Shown here: piece after piece, positions 1 to 5,419 of the stretch
Layout of the letters: each line of letters starts with the position of its first letter
Numbering within the stretch: the first letter of the stretch is position 1
Source of the DNA: Muricomes sp.
GTDB lineage: Bacteria > Bacillota > Clostridia > Lachnospirales > Lachnospiraceae
Length of the DNA: 6,260 nucleotides
Direction of reading: 5' to 3'
Assembly: GCA_020024675.1 (NCBI GenBank)
Contig: JAHHTM010000079.1
Location: forward strand, 1-6,260
The notes under the pieces: model-generated
Told to the model about the DNA's origin: nothing
Databases searched by the model: none
The model's input: the letters and a program-made list of their open reading frames with translations, nothing else
Made by a program: the position numbers and the translations under genes

Positions 1-923
1 GCCATTTTCTGTATTTGCCCCGCAGTTACAGGAATGTAATTCATAATCAATTGTTCGAATTCTTGTGCAGGAATTCCTGTTTTTCCTTCCTGCATAATGA
101 ATTTTTTTCCATATTTCATTTGATATAGAAATTCATACATTCCGTTGTAATCCAAATCTTCTAAATTATTAATATCCCAATTAGAACACAACAAATTATT
201 CCCCTTATATCCTAATGGAAGTACACATTTTTTCGATAATTCAATACATTTTTCCTCTAGTGGTCTTACCCTGATTAGGCAACTTCCGTCCACAATTTCT
301 GTTACTTCTGGTGGTTCTGGCACACACAATTCATATTCGAACCACCCTTTTTCTGTATATCTCCACTGATTGATTTTTGTATATGTATTGTACATAATCA
401 TCGGATTCCCTATATCATCCCGGATTGCTCTGGTTACTAATAAATACATTTCTTCTCCATCATAAAGATATTTATTCCTCTCGATACTGCCATCTTGGAA
501 AATATTGTATAAAACAACTTCTCCTTTCTTTCGTTGCTCTGCGTTATGCAAAAATTTTTCCATGACCTGATAATTTTCCATAACTGAATATTTTTCTGAA
601 CTGATTACAGGATTCTTTGTTTTGCTAATTTCTTTTTTCATCTGTTCCATTGCAGAATCATTCAATACTACATGATCTGAATTCCCACTACCTGTCTCTA
701 CATAAATATCTTCTGTCCGTTTTATAGCAGCAATACATTCTTCTTCCGCTTCCCTTTGATCTGACTCTTTTATCGGAAGATCATATCCTTTTTCATAGAG
801 CTCTTCCAATATCTCTATTTTCTGTTTTTCAATATTTTCCTGTTGTTTTTCTCTATTGCAACAAGAGCATAGCGACATTCCTAGAACTAAAATAATCAGT
901 AAAATCAGTTTTTTTACTCCCAT
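1..923 (-). CDS. Putative surface lipoprotein, paralogue of the upstream gene (partial, 3' end outside window)
   Basis: The minus-strand frame is open from ATG 923-921 to the left edge, giving 307 residues with no stop, so the C-terminus is missing. The start is supported by AAGGGAGA about 4-5 nt upstream. The N-terminus is a lipoprotein signal: Lys at 4-5, a hydrophobic stretch at 6-18, then LCSC with Cys21 as the likely lipidated residue. The mature protein is charged and has no further membrane segment, so it is probably anchored on the outer face of the membrane. It is clearly related to the neighbouring 400-residue lipoprotein. Shared stretches include QRKK, YTEKG (189-193), a V-R-P-L-E/D motif, VLPLGYK (244-250) followed by NN, and an EFE...QIQ helix near the end. 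It lies 31 bp after that gene with no terminator between, so the two are probably co-transcribed. The function is unknown. Both may belong to the DUF6070 family of Firmicutes lipoproteins, from memory and unchecked. Confidence 0.85.
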   Translation of the reverse strand, partial: MGVKKLILLIILVLGMSLCSCCNREKQQENIEKQKIEILEELYEKGYDLPIKESDQREAEEECIAAIKRTEDIYVETGSGNSDHVVLNDSAMEQMKKEISKTKNPVISSEKYSVMENYQVMEKFLHNAEQRKKGEVVLYNIFQDGSIERNKYLYDGEEMYLLVTRAIRDDIGNPMIMYNTYTKINQWRYTEKGWFEYELCVPEPPEVTEIVDGSCLIRVRPLEEKCIELSKKCVLPLGYKGNNLLCSNWDINNLEDLDYNGMYEFLYQMKYGKKFIMQEGKTGIPAQEFEQLIMNYIPVTAGQIQKM

Positions 924-954
924 ATATTCTCCCTTTTGTATATAAAAAAATATG

Positions 955-2157
955 CTACTCGCCTGTATCTGCATAAAATTTTGTCCACTCTTCATCCGTC
1001 AACCTTGGTCGGTACCACCTTGCCTCATCCTCTTTTGATGAAAGAACCTTATTTGACAAATAATGAATTTTTCCATTTTTCAAAGGTTGTACGACTAATT
1101 CACTTTTTATTGCATGATCCGATTTCTCTTTTTCCCAAACTGCTTCTATGACAAGTTTCAACTTTCCATTTCCTAGTTCTTCATATGATATAACCTCTGG
1201 ATATGGTTCATAAGGAAGCTCACAATCATGTATTCCTCTTGGGCGATATTGGTAACTTTGTGTGCTTAGATTATAATTTGCATTTTCTTGAATCTGCTCA
1301 CTCTTTATTTGAAAATATGTATGAAATACATTTTCAAACTCATCTTTAGGGATCTGATACTCTACTCCAGCTTCTGCAACATATGGGACATCTTTTCCAT
1401 ACAAAAGTGGATACATCAGTTCATACAAATCATAAAAATTTAGGTTTGAATAATCTTGTTCATTCCACTCTGTAATAAGCATGTTATTTAATTTATATCC
1501 TATTGGCAATACATACCTTTGATTCAACTCTCTAAGCTTCTGGTCAAGAGGTTTTACGCGAAATCCAGTTTGTCCTGGTGCTCCATCAAACCCAGGTGGT
1601 TTATATTCTTCTATAAAAAAATACCCTTTCTCTGTATAATTCCATGAATGTACTTTAAATTCATGATAATAATCCATACAGGGATTGCTATTAATCCAAT
1701 GAACTGTACTAACAATAGCATCCATACCCTTTCCATCCGTATTTAATTCATAACGAACAACTGTACCTCCTTCCACTACAGAATATATAATTACATTTGC
1801 CTTTTTTCTCTGTTTTGCTTTCTCGCAAAACTTTTCCACCTGTTCTGCATGAACCATGTCTATTTGATTATTTATATCAACTGCCACATTTCCTTTATTC
1901 CCCAAGTAATCTATCAATTGCTTTTGAAATTTAAGACTATTTAGTTGATTCTTTTCTAACGCATTGTCATAGAGTTCTTTGGTTCCCGCTATCAAATCCA
2001 CAAACTCTGCATCTATCTTTTTTTGCTGAATCGTTTGAGTCACCAACTTACCTTCTTCAAAAAAATCCATTTTCCTACATCCGGACAAAAAGATGATGCA
2101 AATAATAACTAGAAATACTCCCTTTCCTTTACAGGTATTATAAATATTTTTCTTCAT
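955..2157 (-). CDS. Putative surface lipoprotein of unknown function (possible DUF6070 type)
   Basis: This is a complete 400-residue gene. The N-terminus has basic residues, a hydrophobic core at 14-24 and the lipobox LSGC with Cys27, so it should be a membrane-anchored lipoprotein facing outward. No enzyme motif is recognised. The central part (about 108-300) aligns with the downstream paralogue: QRKK, NYTEKGYFF (173-181), VKPLDQK, VLPIGYK (216-222), and an EFE...EQIQ helix. The C-terminal part (about 310-400) has CELPYEPYPEV (322-332), a beta-rich stretch (LKLVIEAVW) and VVQPLKNGKIHYLSN. It is reminiscent of the DUF6070 lipoproteins of Lachnospiraceae, but this assignment is from memory. 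The ribosome binding site is not ideal: AGGAAG at 2170-2175 is 12 nt from the ATG. A good promoter lies just upstream (2192-2220), making this the first gene of a two-gene unit. A role in envelope sensing or binding is possible but not shown. Confidence 0.88.
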   Translation of the reverse strand: MKKNIYNTCKGKGVFLVIICIIFLSGCRKMDFFEEGKLVTQTIQQKKIDAEFVDLIAGTKELYDNALEKNQLNSLKFQKQLIDYLGNKGNVAVDINNQIDMVHAEQVEKFCEKAKQRKKANVIIYSVVEGGTVVRYELNTDGKGMDAIVSTVHWINSNPCMDYYHEFKVHSWNYTEKGYFFIEEYKPPGFDGAPGQTGFRVKPLDQKLRELNQRYVLPIGYKLNNMLITEWNEQDYSNLNFYDLYELMYPLLYGKDVPYVAEAGVEYQIPKDEFENVFHTYFQIKSEQIQENANYNLSTQSYQYRPRGIHDCELPYEPYPEVISYEELGNGKLKLVIEAVWEKEKSDHAIKSELVVQPLKNGKIHYLSNKVLSSKEDEARWYRPRLTDEEWTKFYADTGE

Positions 2158-2191
2158 ATTTCACTCTTTCTTCCTGCTATAATTTTATTAA

Positions 2192-2220
2192 ATCTTACAT
2201 CTGTAATATTTTAATGTCAA
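2192..2220 (-). promoter_or_regulatory. Sigma-A-type promoter for the lipoprotein gene pair
   Basis: On the minus strand the -35 is a perfect TTGACA (2220-2215), followed by a 17-bp spacer and the -10 TAAGAT (2197-2192, 4 of 6 matches to TATAAT). Transcription should start near 2185, leaving a leader of roughly 28 nt before the ATG at 2157. No other comparable promoter was seen for this pair. Confidence 0.7.
2195..2206. promoter_or_regulatory. Palindrome TTACA-N2-TGTAA overlapping the -10, possible repressor operator
   Basis: The 12-bp sequence TTACATCTGTAA has perfect 5-bp arms around a 2-bp centre and covers the spacer and the start of the -10 of the lipoprotein promoter. The core TACA-N2-TGTA matches the established operator pattern of the BlaI/MecI/CopY winged-helix repressor family. 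The position would block RNA polymerase if bound. Short palindromes also occur by chance in AT-rich DNA, and no BlaI-type gene lies in the window, so regulation is inference. Confidence 0.35.
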
Positions 2221-2272
2221 GTAAATCGCTTCATTTTAATTTATTAAATAGTTAGGAAATTGTCCACAACAT

Positions 2273-2325
2273 AAAAAAAGGAAGCTACTGCTCACGATTT
2301 TTTAATCGGTAAAGCGACAGCCCCC
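2273..2325 (-). terminator. Intrinsic terminator, minus strand
   Basis: Read on the minus strand, an imperfect stem (outer arm GGGGGCT at 2325-2319 pairing, with G-U wobbles, to AGCTTCC at 2286-2280; inner CGATT/AATCG around a short A loop) is followed directly by seven Ts (2279-2273). The opposite strand has no T run after the stem, so it acts in the minus direction only. It cannot serve the lipoprotein genes, which start downstream of it. It would end transcription coming through the gene remnant at 2340-2444. Confidence 0.75.
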
Positions 2326-2339
2326 TCATTATATAATCA

Positions 2340-2444
2340 TTATTTACCGTGTTCTTTGTATTTGTTAATTAATTTACCACCACTAATCATAAGTTCATGC
2401 TCACCAATTCCATTTTTAATGTTTAGTTTTACAGAATCCAATAT
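2340..2444 (-). pseudogene. 3' remnant of a lost minus-strand gene (34-codon tail)
   Basis: The minus-strand frame runs 34 codons between an in-frame TAA (2447-2445) and the TAA at 2342-2340. The peptide looks like real protein (for example GIGEHELMISGGKLINKY, followed by a basic end) rather than random AT-rich translation. It has no ATG at its 5' end and no ribosome binding site ahead of its first TTG. It ends 15 nt before a minus-strand intrinsic terminator, as the true end of a gene would. The most likely reading is the C-terminal stub of a gene whose 5' part was lost when the neighbouring plus-strand operon was joined here. A small protein starting at TTG 2441 is possible but less likely. 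The parent family is not recognised. Confidence 0.5.
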
Positions 2445-2456
2445 TTATTTTTTAAT
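2428..2456 (+). promoter_or_regulatory. Likely sigma-A promoter of the plus-strand operon
   Basis: TTTACA (2428-2433, 5 of 6 matches to TTGACA), a 17-bp spacer and TTTAAT (2451-2456, 5 of 6 matches to TATAAT). A start near 2463 would give a leader of about 54 nt. AT-rich DNA yields such matches easily, so this is moderate evidence. The -35 half lies inside the gene remnant on the other strand, which fits that stretch no longer being a working gene. Confidence 0.5.
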
Positions 2457-2502
2457 AATGCAATAAAACAGCTTTATGAAACATTCTCTTTATAGAAACA
2501 AC

Positions 2503-2510
2503 AAAGGAGA
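2503..2510 (+). promoter_or_regulatory. Ribosome binding site that sets the start at ATG 2517
   Basis: AAAGGAGA ends 6 nt before ATG 2517. A GTG at 2511 in the same frame touches the Shine-Dalgarno and is too close to be used, so the protein begins at 2517. Confidence 0.85.
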
Positions 2511-2516
2511 GTGTAT

Positions 2517-3383
2517 ATGAGAAATAAAAATATTATGAAACATCTATTAAGCTTTATGTTGATCTTCGCCATATTAATTCCACTTTCTGGCTGTACTTCT
2601 CAACTAAAGCCTACGAAAACACCTTTAACTATTACACTTCTTAAGGTAGGAAAAGCAGATGCAATTATTGCTTTATCAGGAAAACACGCATTGTTAATTG
2701 ATACCGGTGAAGAAGATGATGGTGAAGAGGTTGTAGAATTTTTGCAAAACAATGCCATTACAAAGGTAGATGCCATGATCATCACACATTTTGATCAGGA
2801 TCATGTTGGTGGTGCTGATACCGTGCTTGAACGGATGAACGTAAAAGACATCTATGTTCCTAACTATGAAGGAACTCATGTGGAATACACAGATTTTCTG
2901 AATGCTGTAAAAAACAGTTCTGCCTCCATCCACAAACTGACTGATTCGGATTCATTCGTTTTTGGAGATGCTCAAGTTTTGATCGAGCCACCAGCTTCTT
3001 ATCATATTGATGATTTGAATAGCGACTATGATAATAACTTTTCTTTAATTACAACAATCACTCATGGTAATAATCGCCTTGTATTTACGGGTGATGCTGA
3101 AAAACAAAGAATTCGAGAGTGGTTAAAAAGTGAACATGAGACAAAATGTAACTTTTTAAAAGTGCCTCATCATGGAATTTATACCACTGCATTAAAAGAG
3201 CTTGTTGAAAAACTGGACCCGGAAATTTCCGTAATCTGCTCTTCCGAAAAAAATCCCGCTGATGAGAAAACCTTAAACCTTTTGCATTCCCATTGCCCAT
3301 ATATTTATGAAACCAAGGATGGAAATGTTTTAATTATTAGTGACGGAAATACATTAGAAAGTTCTCAAAAACTCAAACGCTAA
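2517..3383 (+). CDS. Exported lipoprotein with ComEC-like metallo-beta-lactamase fold
   Basis: This 288-residue protein starts with a lipoprotein signal: basic residues, a hydrophobic core at 10-23, and LSGC with Cys26 as the lipid anchor. The rest is one metallo-beta-lactamase domain of the ComEC/Rec2 C-terminal type. It shows LLKVGKADAII (41-51), LIDTG (60-64), the metal-binding THFDQDHVGG (90-99; His91, Asp93, Asp95, His96), NNFSLI (173-178), VFTGDAE (189-195; Asp193) and VPHHG (216-220). All expected metal ligands are present, so it should be an active di-metal hydrolase outside the membrane. ComEC-type domains act on nucleic acids or phosphodiesters, but the substrate here is unknown. 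The usual Ser after PHHG is Ile. It is the first gene of the operon, and its stop codon overlaps the ribosome binding site of the VTC-domain gene. A link to phosphate or polyphosphate chemistry is inference from the neighbours. Confidence 0.9.
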   Translation: MRNKNIMKHLLSFMLIFAILIPLSGCTSQLKPTKTPLTITLLKVGKADAIIALSGKHALLIDTGEEDDGEEVVEFLQNNAITKVDAMIITHFDQDHVGGADTVLERMNVKDIYVPNYEGTHVEYTDFLNAVKNSSASIHKLTDSDSFVFGDAQVLIEPPASYHIDDLNSDYDNNFSLITTITHGNNRLVFTGDAEKQRIREWLKSEHETKCNFLKVPHHGIYTTALKELVEKLDPEISVICSSEKNPADEKTLNLLHSHCPYIYETKDGNVLIISDGNTLESSQKLKR

Positions 3384-3388
3384 GGAGG
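3382..3388 (+). promoter_or_regulatory. Ribosome binding site that sets the start at GTG 3397
   Basis: AAGGAGG overlaps the TAA stop of the preceding gene and lies 8 nt before GTG 3397. An in-frame GTG at 3388 overlaps the Shine-Dalgarno itself and cannot be the start. The overlap of stop codon and Shine-Dalgarno suggests translational coupling. Confidence 0.85.
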
Positions 3389-3396
3389 TGTTATTT

Positions 3397-4152
3397 GTGG
3401 CTCAGACTGTTTTCAACAGATACGAAAAAAAATATCTAATGAGGGAAGATATTTATCTTGAGTTACGCAAACGTCTAGAACCATATATGTCAGTTGACCA
3501 ATATGGTTTACATACTATTTGTAATATTTATTACGATACACAGGATTATGATCTAATCCGACGTTCGATTGAAAAACCTGTTTATAAAGAAAAACTGCGA
3601 CTTCGAAGTTATGGTATTCCATCACTAGACAGTACTGTATTTTTGGAAATCAAAAAGAAATATAACAAAATTGTCAATAAGCGAAGAATCCCCTTAACGC
3701 TAAAAGAAGCTTATGATTATGTTGAACGTGGAATAACACCAAATAATCACTGTCAGATTTTAAATGAGATTGACTTCTTTTTGCATCGCTATTCCCTCAA
3801 ACGTGGTGTATATCTTGCTTATGATCGAATCGCATTATTCCAAAAAGACAATCCTGATTTTCGAGTAACATTTGATCAGAATATTCGCAGTCGACAGGTA
3901 GATACGGGACTTGAAAAAGGGGATAAAGGGAAAAAACTTCTGCCATCCAGTTATTATCTGATGGAAAGTAAAGTAATGGGCGCCACACCCCTTTGGTTTG
4001 CTCACATACTTTCAGATTTGAGTATATATCCTGTATCTTTTTCTAAATACGGAAATATTTATAAAACCCAGTATGGCATGTTTCATCCGGAAGAATTGAT
4101 GATACACCAAATAGAAAACTGGAATGAACTTAGGAGGAAAAAAATATGTTAA
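3397..4152 (+). CDS. VTC-domain protein, polyphosphate polymerase-like
   Basis: This 251-residue protein starts at GTG and is a single VTC domain, the tunnel fold that in yeast Vtc4 makes polyphosphate from ATP on the cytosolic side of the membrane. Visible motifs along the tunnel are RYEKKYLM (8-15), YYDTQDYDLI (45-54), EKLRLRSYG (65-73; Arg68 and Arg70), FLEIKKK (82-88; Glu84, Lys86), YDRIAL (142-147; Arg144), FRVTFD (155-160), LMESKVMG (188-195; Glu190, Lys192) and FSKYGNIY (215-222; Lys217). These match the basic residues and metal-binding Glu known from Vtc4, so catalysis looks possible. There is no membrane segment or SPX domain, as usual for bacterial versions. The last 7 nt overlap the DUF4956 membrane protein gene, its usual partner. 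Some bacterial VTC proteins sit with CotH-like genes, and none is seen here. The product has not been shown for this type. Confidence 0.9.
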   Translation: MAQTVFNRYEKKYLMREDIYLELRKRLEPYMSVDQYGLHTICNIYYDTQDYDLIRRSIEKPVYKEKLRLRSYGIPSLDSTVFLEIKKKYNKIVNKRRIPLTLKEAYDYVERGITPNNHCQILNEIDFFLHRYSLKRGVYLAYDRIALFQKDNPDFRVTFDQNIRSRQVDTGLEKGDKGKKLLPSSYYLMESKVMGATPLWFAHILSDLSIYPVSFSKYGNIYKTQYGMFHPEELMIHQIENWNELRRKKIC

Positions 4153-4811
4153 AAAGTATTTTTCATGTAGGAACTTTTGAAATATGGAGTGTGTTGCTTG
4201 CATTTGCTGTTTCACTTGTATTAGGTCTAATTATTGCTATGGTTTATCGTAAATGTGCTGTTTGTCATGGATTTCCCATTATTCTGGCACTTATGCCTAT
4301 GTTAGTTACTGCTGTAATCATGATTGTAAATGGAAATCTTGGTGCCTCTGTCGCTGTATTGGGTGCCTTTGGACTAGTACGGTTTCGAAGTGCTCCTGGA
4401 ACTGCAAAAGAAATCGGATTTCTTTTCTTTGCAATGGCCGTAGGCTTGTCAGTAGGAATGGGATTTCTATCTTTGGCAATATTAATAACCTTCATTGCGG
4501 GCACTGCGTTCCTACTTCTGGAAAAAGCGGATTTTGGTAACGTAAGCTCTAATGAAAGATTGCTAAAGATAACGATACCTGAAGATTTAGATTATGATGG
4601 AATCTTTGATGACCTGTTTCAGAAATATACAACACATTCTGATTTAGATCGTGTTAAAACAACTAACATGGGGACCATGTATGAATTATCTTATCTTATC
4701 GAAATGCGAAATATGTCACAACAAAAAGAGTTTATAGATGAACTTCGTTGCCGTAATGGAAATCTTACGATTATGATGGGGCTTGTTAAAAGAGAGAAAA
4801 ATGAGTTATAA
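4146..4811 (+). CDS. DUF4956 family integral membrane protein
   Basis: This 221-residue protein is matched to DUF4956 by its length, membrane layout and the signature GLVRFRSAPGTAKEIGFLFF (76-95). Membrane segments are seen at about 12-33, 43-62, 64-77 (weak), 90-106 and 107-126. They are followed by a soluble C-terminal domain (about 130-221; starts LLKITIPEDLDYD), probably cytosolic. The conserved Arg79/Arg81 loop lies at the membrane face. DUF4956 genes commonly neighbour VTC-domain genes, and the start codon here overlaps the VTC gene end, so the two proteins probably work together. By analogy with the membrane subunits of the yeast VTC complex it may anchor the polymerase or carry its product across the membrane, which is inference. 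AGGAGG lies 8 nt before the ATG. The next gene follows 35 bp later with no terminator between. Confidence 0.88.
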   Translation: MLKSIFHVGTFEIWSVLLAFAVSLVLGLIIAMVYRKCAVCHGFPIILALMPMLVTAVIMIVNGNLGASVAVLGAFGLVRFRSAPGTAKEIGFLFFAMAVGLSVGMGFLSLAILITFIAGTAFLLLEKADFGNVSSNERLLKITIPEDLDYDGIFDDLFQKYTTHSDLDRVKTTNMGTMYELSYLIEMRNMSQQKEFIDELRCRNGNLTIMMGLVKREKNEL

Positions 4812-4812
4812 T
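4783..4812 (+). promoter_or_regulatory. Possible internal promoter ahead of the sigma/anti-sigma pair
   Basis: TTGTTA (4783-4788), an 18-bp spacer and a perfect TATAAT (4807-4812) lie at the 3' end of the DUF4956 gene. Such a promoter could give the two regulatory genes a basal supply independent of the operon promoter. The -35 is only a 4 of 6 match and the region is AT-rich, so this is tentative. Confidence 0.35.
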
Positions 4813-4846
4813 AAACACATTATCATAATATAGGAGATGATAGATT

Positions 4847-5419
4847 ATGTTACTGTTTGCTTCCATTACCGACAACAGTCCAAGTCACAAGAAACTCGTG
4901 GTTGATGATGCTCTTATACTCAGAGTAGCTGAAGGCGATAAGGAGGCATTTACTGCACTCTATAAATTGACTGGTAAAAGTGTATATGCATATGCTTTAT
5001 CTATTCTTAAGAATCCTGCTGATGCAGAAGATGTCCTGCAGGATACCTTCTTAAAAGTTCGTTCAGCAGCCGCTTTGTATCAGTCACAAGGAAAACTATT
5101 AGCATGGATCCTCACCATTTCAAGAAACTTATGTTTAATGAAATTACGTCGACAAAAATTTCTTTCATGCCAACCTATAGAAGAAATGTCTTTGGAATCT
5201 TCTATAAACCTCATTGATGATTTGGAAGATCAACTGGTATTAAAAACTGCTTTGGAAATTTTATCTGATGACGAATGTCAAATCATTACTCTACATGCTA
5301 TTACCGGATGGAAACATCGTGAAATTGCTGACCTTTTACATCTTCCAGTTTCTACTGTACTTTCAAAATATCGTCGTGGTCTAAAAAAACTAAAAACTGA
5401 ATTGGAGGGAAAATTATGA
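4847..5419 (+). CDS. ECF-type sigma-70 family RNA polymerase sigma factor
   Basis: This 190-residue protein has the two-domain layout of ECF sigma factors. Region 2 spans about 33-103, with the -10 binding segment around DAEDVLQDTFLKV (59-71) and WILTISRNLCLMKLRRQK (87-104). Region 4 spans about 127-187, with a helix-turn-helix at WKHREIADLLHLPVSTVLSKY (155-175). There is no region 1 or 3. The first 20 or so residues are an extra N-terminal stretch before the usual ECF start, but the chosen ATG has AGGAG 10 nt upstream and no better start is visible. The stop overlaps the next start as ATGA, so it is translated together with the RsgI-like membrane protein, its probable anti-sigma factor. It may switch on its own operon or genes elsewhere. 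No clear ECF-type promoter was found in the window. Confidence 0.92.
   Translation: MLLFASITDNSPSHKKLVVDDALILRVAEGDKEAFTALYKLTGKSVYAYALSILKNPADAEDVLQDTFLKVRSAAALYQSQGKLLAWILTISRNLCLMKLRRQKFLSCQPIEEMSLESSINLIDDLEDQLVLKTALEILSDDECQIITLHAITGWKHREIADLLHLPVSTVLSKYRRGLKKLKTELEGKL

Larger units (their letters stand above)
2158..2516. other. Intergenic region between divergent operons (359 bp)
   Basis: No intact gene was found here. From left to right it holds the lipoprotein promoter with its palindrome, a minus-strand terminator, the 34-codon remnant, a plus-strand promoter that partly overlaps the remnant, and the leader of the plus-strand operon ending in a strong ribosome binding site. It is very AT-rich. 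Confidence 0.8.

Noticed and set aside
936..1151. Plus-strand 71-codon open frame opposite the lipoprotein gene
   Set aside because: It is antisense to a well-supported gene with a lipobox and a paralogue, has no ribosome binding site, and its translation looks like no protein family.
2280..2325. Hairpin as a bidirectional terminator or as a plus-strand riboregulator
   Set aside because: There is no T run on the plus side, and it lies about 100 bp upstream of the likely plus-strand promoter, so it is not part of that transcript.
2477..2500. TGAAAC and a second GAAACA 17 nt later, as an ECF-type autoregulated promoter
   Set aside because: No CGT-like -10 follows, and the transcript would begin at or after the ribosome binding site. 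A sigma-A-like promoter at 2428-2456 explains the operon better.
2511..2516. GTG 2511 as start of the MBL lipoprotein
   Set aside because: It directly abuts the Shine-Dalgarno AAAGGAGA; ATG 2517 has proper 6-nt spacing.
3388..3396. GTG 3388 as start of the VTC-domain gene
   Set aside because: Its first base belongs to the Shine-Dalgarno AAGGAGG; GTG 3397 is 8 nt downstream and correctly spaced.
4253..4540. Second plus-strand open frame inside the DUF4956 gene (95 codons)
   Set aside because: Its Cys/Trp/Ser-rich translation is typical of an out-of-frame reading, while the main frame carries a clear DUF4956 signature.
4812..4846. Terminator between the DUF4956 and sigma genes
   Set aside because: The 35-bp gap has no GC-rich stem and no T run, so read-through is expected.
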